Virus record (IMG/VR): IMGVR_UViG_3300041955_000315
Location: 1-48,764 of that record
DNA from: a virus
Reading direction: 5' to 3' (one strand)
DNA length: 48,764 nt
How positions within the stretch are numbered: position 1 is the first letter of the stretch; each line of letters starts with the position of its first letter. Of this stretch, positions 13,478 to 23,983 are shown piece by piece. The notes below the pieces were generated by a model. That model was not told the DNA's origin, did not search any database, and worked only from the letters and a program-made list of their open reading frames with translations. The position numbers and the translations under genes were made by a program.

Positions 13478-16287
13478 CAGAACGGGCTCGCCGCTTTGCC
13501 GGTGACCCAACGATCGGTCTTCGCCGGCGAGAGCAGATATTGCGTGCCTTCCATCTGTCTTTGCCTTTGTTCCGAGCGCTGCAGATAGCCGGGCGAGATC
13601 CATTCCTGCAAACGGTGCCATACCAGCGTGTTGATCGCGAGCGAAGTCAGCCACAAATTCATAAACGGAGTGTTGTCGCGCGTGATCTTGAGCAAGGTCG
13701 CGGCTCGCTCGCGCATCGCCGATGCGCTAAACATGCCTTGTTCGGTACGACCGCCGGCATGCAAGAGCGTAGCGAGATCATCGATCTGCCCAAATGTAGG
13801 ACCGAGCATGTTAGCCGCGGCCGATAGGCCATGGCGATCAAATTGCCCGAGCAAAAAATCGCCGACAATCGAACCCATACCGGAGCGCTGGGCGCCGGCG
13901 AGCAACGCCGCGATCGGCTTGCTCTGCAGCTTGGCCATCGGATTTTGCCCCTTGATGAGATCACGCACGCCTTCCGCCGCAGTGCCGAAAATCGTGGCTG
14001 CCACTACCGTTTCGACGAGGCTTGCCACGCGCTCCATGCGGCCGTCGCCAATGCGGCCGTAGCGTTCGCGGCCCCAGGCACGGTTCATCATGTCGATCGG
14101 CCAAAGCTTGAATTGCCAAAACAGCTTTTTGGCAGTGTTCCAGCCGCTGCCGGGTTCATAGTCCTTACCAAAAAGGATAGCGCGCGTGCGCGCCGAGGGC
14201 ATCGGGATAGCGTAACCGCCGCGATCAGAATAGACGGCAGCAATCTTGGTCCCGAGATCCTCGCGCGCCAAATTGATGTCGTCGGCGTTGGCTTCGGCGC
14301 GGCCAAGCGCCGGGCCCTCTTTGAGATAGGTCTTGATCTGCTCATCGGTGAGCTTCATGGCATCGGCCGGAAATAGGTAAGTTCTACCGCCGGCCTTGCT
14401 CCATTCGGCACCTTTGAGCGCCTTCCATTCCCGCTCGCCGATGCCGAAGCTATCGAGGATTCGCGTGGTGTAACGATCGAGGCCGTTCCACTCCATCTCG
14501 CGTTTGCTGCCGAGATGCCCGGCTGCCATGGCCTCGAAGTCGCCACGCTGGTTGTCAATCACTGCGTTGACGCCCGTCAGCTTGAAAAACGTCTCTTCGA
14601 TCTGATGCAGGAAGCCGGCCGGCGCATCGGCGACGTCGTACGCATTCATGATATGGCCGAGCCTATGCTCAAACCCGACCAGCGTCGCATCGAGGGCTTC
14701 GCGCTTGGCACTGCCCTCGAGGCCCGACGTCAGCCCACGAAACAGCGAGCCGAAACGCTCGGCAAAGGGAATGCCCCAATAGCGCGCTTCCGCGCTCTTG
14801 GTCGGCAATGAAGCAAAGTGCGTCGCGAAAATGTTGCCCAGCTTGGACGAGCGCTGCACCGACATCACGCCGGCAATCACGCTGCTCGATATCCGGCTAA
14901 CCGGCTTCATGCTGGTGCCGTCGATCTGCGCGAAACGATTATCAAGCGCCTGTTGCCAGCTGCGCAGCTCCTCGTGTCGGCCCGACGTTTCCGCAATCTG
15001 CGTCCGCAGGCTTTCCATTTCCTTTGCAAGCTTGGCCTGCTCGGCGGCGCCGGCGCCCGGCGAATTGGCCGCTACCTCGAGCGCACCCAGCCGGGTCGAA
15101 AGATTTTCCGCCTCGCGCTGCGTCTCGAATAGCAACAGCCGCTTGTCGATCTCGTAAGCCTCGCGCGGCCGCGTACCGAATTCTCGCATCAGGGCAACCT
15201 TGCGCGCCGCAATACGTACCGCTTCCACCACCGTATGCGTGGCATTGTGGGCGCCGTATTGCTCGTTATAAGCCCGCCAATCCTTGCCCGACTTGAAATG
15301 CAGCTCGCGCGAAGCGGATGCCGACTTTGCCGGGGTCGGATAGAGCGGCTCGTCGACGGCGCGCCCGTAGTCGAAATGATCGCCCTGCATCAAAGGCCGC
15401 CACATCGCGAACAGCGCATCACGCGCGCGCTGCGGATCCCGGGTGCCGAAAGTGCGCACCAGGTCGAGCTTAGGCGTCACATCGGCGATCCAGCGCTCCG
15501 GGCCGGCGGATCTAATTTTGTCCGGATCGTGCGAGGTGCGCGTGATGTAGCCGGAATAGGAACGTACCCAGGCGCCTTCGCGATTAAGCGCGCCCATACT
15601 TTGGCGCTGCCACTTCTGTATGATCTGCGCGATCTTGAGCGCCTGCGGATCCTTGGTGACGCCTGGCGAGCCGGGCCCTTGGCCGCGTTGCGTCAATTCG
15701 GCGAGTTCGCGCTCGTAGGCCTCGCCGCCGGCCTTGGCGCGCTGCCAGGCGGGCGAGCCCTTCTTGTTGAGCTCAAACAGTTCGTCGGTCCATTTGTCCT
15801 CAAGCGCGCGCGAGGCAAAGACTTTCGACAGGCCCGCGGTCTCGAGATCCTGCGACAGGCCGCCGATCCACAATCGGCGCAGCGCCACGTATTGCGAGTC
15901 GACGGAAAACCGCCCCTTGAAAAATGGCACGTTGACACCGACAAGCTTGGCTTCGAGCGCCAGGCGGCTCGCTTGGATCTTGAGCTTGGCCAGCAAACGC
16001 CGGCCCGCCGGCAATCTCTCGATCGCCTTGGCGGTGTCGCGATAGTAGCGCGAACGCAGGACTTCTTTGCGCTTGTCCATGATGGCGGCGCGCCGATCGA
16101 GTGCCGCCTTCTCGGAAAAGTTTTCGAGCATTTCATCGCGCGCGCGCGAATAGGCTTCGTTGGCGTTAAGACCGTCGTTTTCGTAACCATCCGCTCGATC
16201 GAGAATATCGTCGAGAATATCCTCGACGTCCTCGCGCTTGCGGCCGGTGCGGCCGGCGATGTCGTTGATGCAATCTTTGCGGTTCAT
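13477..16287 (-). CDS. Large internal virion protein (936 residues)
   Basis: Start ATG 16287 (MNRKDCIND), in ATGA overlap with the polyvalent-protein gene; an open extension upstream overlaps that gene. Mostly helical, with a coiled coil at about residues 365-420 (LLLFETQREAENLSTRLG, EQAKLAKEMESLRTQIAE) and amphipathic or hydrophobic stretches towards the end (SLVETVVAATIFGTAAEGV, FMNLWLTSLAINTLVW). It is the last of three giant proteins in the order of T7 gp14-gp15-gp16, so it is probably ejected into the host with the genome and may help form a channel through the inner membrane. No enzymatic motif seen. Confidence 0.7.
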   Translation of the reverse strand: MNRKDCINDIAGRTGRKREDVEDILDDILDRADGYENDGLNANEAYSRARDEMLENFSEKAALDRRAAIMDKRKEVLRSRYYRDTAKAIERLPAGRRLLAKLKIQASRLALEAKLVGVNVPFFKGRFSVDSQYVALRRLWIGGLSQDLETAGLSKVFASRALEDKWTDELFELNKKGSPAWQRAKAGGEAYERELAELTQRGQGPGSPGVTKDPQALKIAQIIQKWQRQSMGALNREGAWVRSYSGYITRTSHDPDKIRSAGPERWIADVTPKLDLVRTFGTRDPQRARDALFAMWRPLMQGDHFDYGRAVDEPLYPTPAKSASASRELHFKSGKDWRAYNEQYGAHNATHTVVEAVRIAARKVALMREFGTRPREAYEIDKRLLLFETQREAENLSTRLGALEVAANSPGAGAAEQAKLAKEMESLRTQIAETSGRHEELRSWQQALDNRFAQIDGTSMKPVSRISSSVIAGVMSVQRSSKLGNIFATHFASLPTKSAEARYWGIPFAERFGSLFRGLTSGLEGSAKREALDATLVGFEHRLGHIMNAYDVADAPAGFLHQIEETFFKLTGVNAVIDNQRGDFEAMAAGHLGSKREMEWNGLDRYTTRILDSFGIGEREWKALKGAEWSKAGGRTYLFPADAMKLTDEQIKTYLKEGPALGRAEANADDINLAREDLGTKIAAVYSDRGGYAIPMPSARTRAILFGKDYEPGSGWNTAKKLFWQFKLWPIDMMNRAWGRERYGRIGDGRMERVASLVETVVAATIFGTAAEGVRDLIKGQNPMAKLQSKPIAALLAGAQRSGMGSIVGDFLLGQFDRHGLSAAANMLGPTFGQIDDLATLLHAGGRTEQGMFSASAMRERAATLLKITRDNTPFMNLWLTSLAINTLVWHRLQEWISPGYLQRSEQRQRQMEGTQYLLSPAKTDRWVTGKAASPF

Positions 16288-19200
16288 CCGGACGCCGCCT
16301 GCGCGAGACACTCGGCGCCGTCGATGCACATCTGTTTGCGTGCGTCGTTGTCCTGATCGAGCTGGTTGAGCGCGTCCTCGAAGATCTTGCGCTCATCGTC
16401 GGTCATGCGCGGCAGGATATCGGCGAGCAGCTTATCGGCTTCGCCGGCGGCCGCCTGCGCTGCGCTCACCGCCTTGTCGACATCGACCGAGGGCGGTTCC
16501 AAAGTCTTTTCGGCGATTTTGGATTCGGCGGCGAGATCCGGTTCTTCGACCGCGCGGCCGTCAGTGGCAAACTTGCGGAAATCCGCTACGCCCCGAGCTT
16601 GCCGCGCTGCTCTTGCATCCTCGCTACGTGTTCGTGGCCCAAGGCCACCGCCTTCGCCCTCTCCGACGGGCTCTTGCGCAACTGCGCGGCCCTCGCCCGA
16701 TGTTGGCTCGGCGACATCATCCCAACCCGGGATTTTCTCGGCCGCGGGTTCGATCTGACCAGCTTCAACGCCACCGGTATCCTCCTCCATCACCGCCCGT
16801 TCGTAAGCCTCGATCGGGTCAGAAATGCCCTCGCGGGTCATAATTTCTAGCACACGGGCGCGCCGCTCGGCAGGGATTTCGGCAGGATTTATCTCCGCTT
16901 CTTTCAGGCCTAAATCGAGCTCTTCCTCGGCGTGGCGGTGGTTCTCCTCGAGGATTCGGGCCGTTTCCGCCGCTCGCGGGCCGCGCCGGCCGCGGGCGAT
17001 GGTGGCGATCGGCGTGGGCTCGGGCGCTTTTGCTGCCGGTGGTTCGAGTGACTCGGCAATGCGCGGGTCCTGCTTGCCGGCCTCCTCGAGCATTTCCCCG
17101 GCGCGTACCGGGCGCCCCGCGATCACATCGGCGATCGCTGCCTGCACGGCATTTTCCTGCACGGCCGGCGGCATATCGGCAAGCGCTTCGGCCGGATGCG
17201 GCGGCGCCTGCCGGAACGCGGCGATCTCTTCATCCGTCGCAAGCATGCGGTCCATGACGGCCCGCACGTCATCGGATAGCGGTGCGCCGAAGCTCGTTAG
17301 GCCATGATAGATCGCGAGCAGCCAATCCTTGAATTTAGCAAAGGCGTCGGCGAGTTTTGACGAGGGCGCTTTGCCTTCCGAGAGATATTGCTCGAAGCCG
17401 CGCGCCCACTGCTCGTGTTGCTCGGTGCCGATCTGCTCGGGCTTTTCGACCTTAAGCCACTGCATGATCGTGTGAAGATCATCCTTGAGCCCCTGCGGCG
17501 CGTTCTCGGCGGTCGCGTCGCGCACCATTTCCTCGAGGTAGAGGTGTCCGGCCTCGTGCGGGAATGTGGAAGCATCCGCGTTTGCAAAGAGATCAATGAT
17601 CGCCTGGTTCTCGCGCAGCGTGATGCGGCCGCGCGGCGCGGTCTCACCGGCCTGGAAAAGCGGAAAGCCCTGGCGCACCGCGGCGTCGCGCAGCTGCGGC
17701 GTAAGATCGAGCGTGTGAATGGCGTGGGTCGGGCCCTGCTTGAGGCTGGGCACAAGTTGACCGCCAAATATCTGTGCGAGTTCCGGACTGCCCTCCTGCA
17801 CCATTGCCTCGCTGAAAGAGAGGCCGGCTCGCATTGCACTTTCCACACCGCTTAAGGACTGCGCGACAGCAACCCGACTAATTTGATATTCCTGCCGCTC
17901 GCCGGTCACCGGGCTGATCTTAGCCTTGTCCGTCCAATCGCGTGAGTTCGCCAAATCCCGCACCGATTTGATTTCAGCGGCCGAAGGCTGCCGACCATAA
18001 TAAACTTGCAACGGCTCATCGGTCGGCACCTCGCCGGCGCCGACTTTTGCCCCAAATTTTTTGCCCAGTTTGTTCGCCGCTGCCGGCAGGATTTGATCGT
18101 AAAAGCCTTTCATTCCTTCGCCGCCGACCTTGAGATCGAGGCCAGAGTAGGTTTTGCCGCCTGCGCTGCGAATATCTGAAACAATCTTTTCGGCTAACTC
18201 TTTCCCGACATAATCGGGAAGCTTCTCGGCATCCATGGCCGTCTTGAAGCCATGGGGATCGCCACCTTTGGCGAACATTTCCAAAGTGTAGCGCCCGTCA
18301 GGCAGTTTTTCGGCAACGACGCGGTTTATCTGCTTGCTCAGATCATACCGCTCGGCCTGCACTTCGCCCGGCGTCCAGCCGATGCGATCGTAGCCGTTCT
18401 CGGCGGCATAGCGGATCATGCGTTTAAGCGAGAGCTCGGGCCATGTGGTTTTGAAAGGCGCGTCGGGGACGCCCTTTGTCAACGGCCGTTGTTTGTTTAG
18501 CTCGACGATGCGCTGCGTTAGCTCCTCATATTTTGCGCTGGCCGCCTCGCGCTCCGGCGAGCCGAGCAGAAGACCGCCGGTTTTTGCGAGCTGCTCACGC
18601 TCCTCGACGAGGGCCTCAACCTGTTTTCGCAGTGCCGGATTGTCATAACCTTTGCGCTTGCCCGCCTGGTGCCAATCGCTTTGGATCTCCTCGAGGAAGA
18701 GCGTTTTCTTTCCGTCGATCACGCGATCGTTAAAGCGCACATGCGCGAGTATGTTGGGTTCGTCCCAATGGGCGGATTTGAACGTATCACCACGGACGTC
18801 GCGGTTTGGATTGTTTGCCAGGTCAACGTAATCGTTTTCGTTCAAATAGCCGTAGCGCTCTCGGATATCCGCGGGCGTCGTCTTTTCCTGTCGAGCCAAA
18901 AGATCGAGCGCTTCGCTAATTGTCTGCACAGGCGCGTGTTGTTTTGCCGGTAGCGTCAACAACAGCTCTCGATAGTTCTTACCGCCGGGGAGAGTGTAGG
19001 AGCCGAATTTGGTGGTATCGCCTACTGGTTCGCCAAAATCATGTTCGGCGACCGAGACAAAATCACCCTTTCCTTTTTCTACTTCCTTCACCTCAATCTG
19101 ATTGGCATGCACATAGTCCGCGATCGCCTGCTTGCTCACCGGACCTTTTTGCTCTTTGAGCCAATCCTCGAGACCGAGCCATTGAAGCTCTTCGCCCTTT

Positions 19201-20492
19201 ACGCCTGGCGTGTTCTTGATGGTCGCGAGCCATTGCTCGGGTGAGGCCTTTTCCTGCTTTGAGGATGCAATCGCGCGCTCGGCTGCTGAGTAGAAGACCG
19301 GCGCCTGAAACAATGTTTTCTGGTAGGCCCTACCCTCCGGCGCCTCTTCCTCCGGCTCCGGCCGCTGAATTGTCAGCCCTTCGCTCTTGTAGAGATCAAG
19401 CGCCGTACGATCGCCGCCCAGCCGTGCCGCCCTGGTCTCGTAGCGGGCTGCCATAAGCGCCGCATTGGCCTGCGCCTGGTCCTCCGGCATGCCGGCGGCG
19501 CGTAGCTGCTCGAGCGCGTCGTTGAGGACTGCTTGCGTAGGGTGGATTTCCGGGGCGGCCGGCGCTTGCTCTTGCGGAGGCGCTGGGAGCGGTTTTTCGC
19601 TCGCGGTGATGCCAGGCACCTCCTCGAGCGGAATTATCGCATTGGCGACCTCTGGACGCGGACGGGTAAGCCCTCGCATGAGTAGATCCTCGGGCGAGCC
19701 GGATAGCGGCAGCCCGCGATACCTACGCAACAGGTCGGCGAGCACTCCATGCCCGCCCATGAAACCGGCGCCCATGCCGGCCGACAGCACGACCGACTTA
19801 AGCGCATCGGCATAGGTATAATCCTGGCCATCCTGGGTTTTCAGCCACCAGTCGGCCGGCAGCAACGCCGCACCACCGACCGCACCCTGGGCGGCTCCTA
19901 CGCCCGCCCTGACGCCAGCGCGTGCCATCAGGCTCTCGCCGGCCTTAGCGATCAACTGGCCATAGCGGGCCTCGCCCGTAACCGGGATCGAGAAGGCCGC
20001 GGCATTAACCAGATCGATCATGCCCACGCCCATCTGTGTGATGAAGCCGAGCGCGCCCGGCAAAAACCCTTGCGGTCCGCGGTTGACCGCGGCGTCATAG
20101 GTCGCCTGCTCGTGCGCGTGATCGAGCATAAGATCGAGCACCGGCTGCCGAATGCTGTCCTGCTGCGGCAGATTGATGCGGCCTTCGAGACCTTCCTGCT
20201 TGATGCGCGCCTTGGCGTCGGTGATCGAAATGTCGGGCTGATCTTTCAGCCCTTGCATTTCCTTGTTGTATATCTCCATGCCGGCCGGCCCGGCTTCGGC
20301 CGCGCCGGCGGCCGCCAGCGGATCAAATCCATATTTGGCACCCAGCATCTGCGAGGCGCGCGTGATCGTGCGCACACCGCCCATGAAGGCCTCGCCGGCC
20401 TGCGCGCCAAGGCTCTGCTCGAGCCCGGTATTCAAATCCGAAGCATTGCCCTGCAGGGCGTATTCGTCGGGCGTCGCAAAACTTTCGGGCAT
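16284..20492 (-). CDS. Giant polyvalent internal virion protein with a metallopeptidase motif
   Basis: 1402 residues. The N-terminal 300 are Ala/Gly-rich and helical. A region near residue 600 has LFLEEIQSDWHQAGKRKGY and then TTWPELSLKRMIRYAAENGY, hallmarks of large polyvalent proteins carried in phage particles. A zinc peptidase site, H979-E980-A-G-H983 (FPHEAGHLYLEEM), is followed by a likely third ligand, E1034 (GFEQYL). The C-terminal 300 residues are charged and Pro-rich. Such proteins are injected with the DNA; the peptidase may process host or virion proteins on entry. Coupled by ATGA to the next gene and starting on the previous stop. Confidence 0.75.
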   Translation of the reverse strand: MPESFATPDEYALQGNASDLNTGLEQSLGAQAGEAFMGGVRTITRASQMLGAKYGFDPLAAAGAAEAGPAGMEIYNKEMQGLKDQPDISITDAKARIKQEGLEGRINLPQQDSIRQPVLDLMLDHAHEQATYDAAVNRGPQGFLPGALGFITQMGVGMIDLVNAAAFSIPVTGEARYGQLIAKAGESLMARAGVRAGVGAAQGAVGGAALLPADWWLKTQDGQDYTYADALKSVVLSAGMGAGFMGGHGVLADLLRRYRGLPLSGSPEDLLMRGLTRPRPEVANAIIPLEEVPGITASEKPLPAPPQEQAPAAPEIHPTQAVLNDALEQLRAAGMPEDQAQANAALMAARYETRAARLGGDRTALDLYKSEGLTIQRPEPEEEAPEGRAYQKTLFQAPVFYSAAERAIASSKQEKASPEQWLATIKNTPGVKGEELQWLGLEDWLKEQKGPVSKQAIADYVHANQIEVKEVEKGKGDFVSVAEHDFGEPVGDTTKFGSYTLPGGKNYRELLLTLPAKQHAPVQTISEALDLLARQEKTTPADIRERYGYLNENDYVDLANNPNRDVRGDTFKSAHWDEPNILAHVRFNDRVIDGKKTLFLEEIQSDWHQAGKRKGYDNPALRKQVEALVEEREQLAKTGGLLLGSPEREAASAKYEELTQRIVELNKQRPLTKGVPDAPFKTTWPELSLKRMIRYAAENGYDRIGWTPGEVQAERYDLSKQINRVVAEKLPDGRYTLEMFAKGGDPHGFKTAMDAEKLPDYVGKELAEKIVSDIRSAGGKTYSGLDLKVGGEGMKGFYDQILPAAANKLGKKFGAKVGAGEVPTDEPLQVYYGRQPSAAEIKSVRDLANSRDWTDKAKISPVTGERQEYQISRVAVAQSLSGVESAMRAGLSFSEAMVQEGSPELAQIFGGQLVPSLKQGPTHAIHTLDLTPQLRDAAVRQGFPLFQAGETAPRGRITLRENQAIIDLFANADASTFPHEAGHLYLEEMVRDATAENAPQGLKDDLHTIMQWLKVEKPEQIGTEQHEQWARGFEQYLSEGKAPSSKLADAFAKFKDWLLAIYHGLTSFGAPLSDDVRAVMDRMLATDEEIAAFRQAPPHPAEALADMPPAVQENAVQAAIADVIAGRPVRAGEMLEEAGKQDPRIAESLEPPAAKAPEPTPIATIARGRRGPRAAETARILEENHRHAEEELDLGLKEAEINPAEIPAERRARVLEIMTREGISDPIEAYERAVMEEDTGGVEAGQIEPAAEKIPGWDDVAEPTSGEGRAVAQEPVGEGEGGGLGPRTRSEDARAARQARGVADFRKFATDGRAVEEPDLAAESKIAEKTLEPPSVDVDKAVSAAQAAAGEADKLLADILPRMTDDERKIFEDALNQLDQDNDARKQMCIDGAECLAQAASG

Positions 20493-23400
20493 CAGGGTGG
20501 CGGCGCGTTCGGCAGATTCGCGCTAAAAGCAGCCGAGCGCGCCGCCGGCGTGCCGCCGAGCTGAGCGAGTTGGGCCCACGTCAACAACAGCGGCTTGCCG
20601 CTTGCGGTGCGCACTGGCGCGCCGGTACGCCCGTCGATCATGTTGAGCCCATCGTTATGCGGCGCCGTCACCAGGCGGCCGTTGCGTGCAAAATTTGTAA
20701 AGCTATCCGCACGGTTTTCCGGCTCGGTTAGGTTCATGTCGTTCTTGAACGGTACAACATCGAAGGGCCCGGCGTTGCGCGTCTTCAAAAATTGCCCCGT
20801 GTCCTTTTCCATATAGGCGTGCATTTGATTGTAGCGCGCCTCGGCCTCGGCTTGGCTTCCATAGGAGGGGAATTTATCCCAGCCGACAGCATCGACACGC
20901 TTCATTGCGTCCTGCGGCGACAAAATCTTGCCGTTCCAAACCGTCGGAATGTTGTAGGTCCGTCCGTCGCGCTCGACTGTCGATTGAAACAGCGTCGAGC
21001 GGCTGCCATTGGCATTGTCGACGCCGCCGGCGCCGGTCAAATTTGCAAGGTGCCGCTGATAGAGATCGCGTTCCTGCGGCGTGAGATTGAGATCGCGCAC
21101 CGCCTGATTAAAGTTTGACGCAAGGGGCGCCGGACCATTTGCCGCATCGCGCAGCTGTGCGCGCACGGCGAGCGTGCCTGCCTGCACATCATCGGCCGAA
21201 ACTCCGGAGCTCTTTGGAATGCGCCAGGTGTCGCGAAACTCATTGCGGTTGCCGACCAGCGCGTTGAAGGCTTTGATCGAGGCGGTTGCCGCATCATCAC
21301 CATCGCGCATGTAGAGGGCGGAAAGTTTTTCGCCGAGCCCGTAATAAGGCGTAAAATCCCGATCGGCCTGCGCGCCCACCATGGTGCCTTTGAACGGCGC
21401 CATTGCGTTGTTGAGCTCGCGGTGCATGTCGGTCAGCTTTGCGCCGTTCTCTTCGCCGATGATTTTTGCCGGCGTTTCGCCTTTATCGAGCCGCAGCAAT
21501 CGCGCCATGGCGATTGGATCGGCGCCGGCGGCGATTGCGCGCACGATCGGCGCGATAGGCTTATTACCGTCGGCGAGCTGCCGCATCACGATCGGCCAAT
21601 TATCGCCCCACATATCCGCGTCGTGCTGCAGGCGATTGATCAGGCTTAGCCTTGCCGCCGGGTCGTCGTTGTCGGCGAGACCCTGTAATTGATTATTGAG
21701 TGCGTCGACGCCGCCGCTTGAGAGCAGCTTTTGGCTCATCGGATCCACGCCGATGCGGGTCTGCTCGCGTTCCATCACTGCGGCGTAATTGGCGCGCGCG
21801 GCCTTCTTTTGAGCGTCGTTGGCTTTCGGATCGCCTTCGGTCTTCTGCAGGCCTTGATAGGCCGCCGTCACGTCAGGCAAATGGTTGATGGCGTAGCCGG
21901 CCGGATCAGCGTCGCGCTCTTTGTTGAGCCGCCCGATTTGCTGCACAAGCGCATCTTGGCGTTTGGCTGCGTCCTCCGTGTAGCCGGTATCGTGAATGAG
22001 CCCTTGCAGTTGCGGATCGTAGGAGCCGATCATCGCCTGCTGTTCCTGCGGCGAGAGCTCAGCCGCTGTCTTGGCGTCTTTTCCCAAGCGCAGCGAAGCC
22101 GTGTATTGCGCAAAAGCTTTCGGGCCGTCCTCGGTGCCGTAATGAAACACGAAGTCCTGCAGCGTCAGCGCGCCCTCGGCGTTGCCGGTGCGCGCCGCCT
22201 GGTCGATCGTGTCGTTGATGCTCTGCTTGAAAGCCGGATCCTTGGCGCGATCATTCTGGATCTTGGTGATCGTGCTTTCGATCATTTGCTGCCGGTGTTG
22301 CTGCTCCTCAAAACCGGGCCCAGGCTGCGGCTTGTAGCGCTCGATAAGCGCCTGCTGTTCCTGCGGCGACATATTACTCGCGGCTGCCACATCGGCGCCG
22401 AGCACCAAATTCTGCTTGTAGGTCGAGTATTGCGCGCGGCCCTCCAGAAAACCGAGGTTCTGCACGAAATCGTTTTCGGTGAGCGGCGTCGTCACTTTGC
22501 CGGTCGAAAACGCTTCCGAGGTCGAATCCTTGACCTGCTGGTTGAAAAGCACCTGTTGCTGCGTGTGATCGGCGCGCTCGACCGAAAATATCTGGTTCAT
22601 GCGCGCGAGCGCCGCGGTCTGCTGGCGCGGGTCGTTGGCGGTGCGCGCGATCACGCGATTGAAAGCTTCCTCCTTGTCGGGCAGCGCGTGCCCGGCGGGA
22701 GCTTCGGCCTGCCCAAACCATTGCGCTTCGTCCCAGCGCCGGCGCGCGATCGCCTCGTTGGTCTGTCCGTTGACGTTGGCGTATTCGAGAAACTTCTGCT
22801 GTGCGCCCGCGATGTCGCCGGCGCGCACGCGCTCGCCGAGCCCGGCCTTCGTCCAGGCGTCGCCGGTATTGTGCGTCAGGCTAATCAGAGCCGCGCGCGT
22901 GCCGGGATCGAGGTTTGGATTGACACCGTCGACGATCTTGGCCTCGCGCGTGATCTCGTCGTTGAACCGCTGCTCGATCTGGTCATGCGTGAGCCGCTCG
23001 TCGGGCCCGCTTGCGTGCGTACCATAGCCGACGGTCCATTGCTTGACGTCCCAGCGCGGGACCGGATCGTAACCTTCGCGCCATTTTATCGCGCCGACGA
23101 AACTCGCCGGGATGCCTGCCACCGGTGCCGGCGGACCACCGCGCGGACTGCGTCCCGTCTCCTCGTCGGCCACCTGGCGCCCGTTGAGCTGGGCGTTGAG
23201 TTCCTGCAGGTGCGAGGTGACAGCGAGCACGCTGCCGGCGTCCATGCGGTCCTTGTACTTGTCAAAGACCGCCTGCGCCGTGTGCGGATCGCCACTCGCG
23301 CTTAAGGTGTCGACGATGTTTTTGACGTTAAGCCCGCGCCGTTTCTTGATCTCGGCGTTGACCGAGTCGGCGTCATCGATGTGCTTGCTCTCGAGGTTCT

Positions 23401-23983
23401 TGCGCACCTCGTCATCGGAGGTGTTTAGAAACGTATCGACATCGTTCCAGGTGCCGTGCTGCGCCGCTATTGCCGCCTGATTGCCATATTCATTGGCGCG
23501 ATCAACCGCAGTCTTATCCTGCCAGGTGCGCCATTGCTGGTCGGCGTGATTGGTACCCCAGCGATAATAATTATCGATCAGGTAGCGGCTGCTTTGTGCG
23601 ATCATCGCCTGCATGTGCAGGTTGGAGCCGGCATTTTTCATCGCCTGCTGATAGAGATCCTCGGTATCCTTCTTGAATTGCGGTAGGGCGTCTTGCGCGG
23701 CTTTGCCCTGCAGCTGGGATAAACTGTTGAATTTGTCGGTGAGATTTTTTGCGAGCCACGTATTGGTCTCGCTCGCGCTGATCTCGTTGGTGAGCTGCTG
23801 TTTGGCAGTAAAATAATTGAGTCCCGCGGCAGCGGCCGCTTCGGTACCGGCGCCGAGCTTCTGCTCGCCCTGCGCAATCAGGCCGCCAAATTCCTCCGGG
23901 TTAGCTTGGATATGTTCGTAGTCGTTGCCCGGCGCGCCAGTCGGCGCTACCTCCGGCACGGCATCGAAGGCAAAGCGAGCCAT
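20492..23983 (-). CDS. Internal virion protein with embedded GH24 lysozyme
   Basis: 1163 residues. After a helical N-terminal part comes a T4-lysozyme-like domain (about 290-430). E303 (WREGYD), D312 (RWDVKQ) and T317 (WTVGYGTH) keep the E-x8-D-x4-T spacing of the catalytic triad, and later SLTHNTGDAW and ARRRWDEAQWF fit the family. Long helical repeats follow (LSPQEQQAMIGSY-like segments occur twice). A C-terminal module (TLFQSTVERDGRTYNIPTVWNGK) is usual in phage internal proteins. It would open the wall locally at DNA entry, like T7 gp16. Starts in TAATG overlap with the previous gene. Confidence 0.8.
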   Translation of the reverse strand: MARFAFDAVPEVAPTGAPGNDYEHIQANPEEFGGLIAQGEQKLGAGTEAAAAAGLNYFTAKQQLTNEISASETNTWLAKNLTDKFNSLSQLQGKAAQDALPQFKKDTEDLYQQAMKNAGSNLHMQAMIAQSSRYLIDNYYRWGTNHADQQWRTWQDKTAVDRANEYGNQAAIAAQHGTWNDVDTFLNTSDDEVRKNLESKHIDDADSVNAEIKKRRGLNVKNIVDTLSASGDPHTAQAVFDKYKDRMDAGSVLAVTSHLQELNAQLNGRQVADEETGRSPRGGPPAPVAGIPASFVGAIKWREGYDPVPRWDVKQWTVGYGTHASGPDERLTHDQIEQRFNDEITREAKIVDGVNPNLDPGTRAALISLTHNTGDAWTKAGLGERVRAGDIAGAQQKFLEYANVNGQTNEAIARRRWDEAQWFGQAEAPAGHALPDKEEAFNRVIARTANDPRQQTAALARMNQIFSVERADHTQQQVLFNQQVKDSTSEAFSTGKVTTPLTENDFVQNLGFLEGRAQYSTYKQNLVLGADVAAASNMSPQEQQALIERYKPQPGPGFEEQQHRQQMIESTITKIQNDRAKDPAFKQSINDTIDQAARTGNAEGALTLQDFVFHYGTEDGPKAFAQYTASLRLGKDAKTAAELSPQEQQAMIGSYDPQLQGLIHDTGYTEDAAKRQDALVQQIGRLNKERDADPAGYAINHLPDVTAAYQGLQKTEGDPKANDAQKKAARANYAAVMEREQTRIGVDPMSQKLLSSGGVDALNNQLQGLADNDDPAARLSLINRLQHDADMWGDNWPIVMRQLADGNKPIAPIVRAIAAGADPIAMARLLRLDKGETPAKIIGEENGAKLTDMHRELNNAMAPFKGTMVGAQADRDFTPYYGLGEKLSALYMRDGDDAATASIKAFNALVGNRNEFRDTWRIPKSSGVSADDVQAGTLAVRAQLRDAANGPAPLASNFNQAVRDLNLTPQERDLYQRHLANLTGAGGVDNANGSRSTLFQSTVERDGRTYNIPTVWNGKILSPQDAMKRVDAVGWDKFPSYGSQAEAEARYNQMHAYMEKDTGQFLKTRNAGPFDVVPFKNDMNLTEPENRADSFTNFARNGRLVTAPHNDGLNMIDGRTGAPVRTASGKPLLLTWAQLAQLGGTPAARSAAFSANLPNAPPP

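Noticed and set aside
15235-16356. Rightward open frame (373 residues) opposite the 936-residue virion protein
   Set aside because: Antisense shadow with biased composition and no domain; the leftward gene is well supported.
19749-20564. Rightward open frame of 271 residues
   Set aside because: Arg/His-rich shadow of the polyvalent protein gene.
21731-23305. Long rightward open frame (524 residues) opposite the lysozyme-bearing virion protein
   Set aside because: Arg/Leu-rich antisense shadow typical of GC-rich DNA; no ribosome site or known motif, and the leftward frame has a clear GH24 triad.
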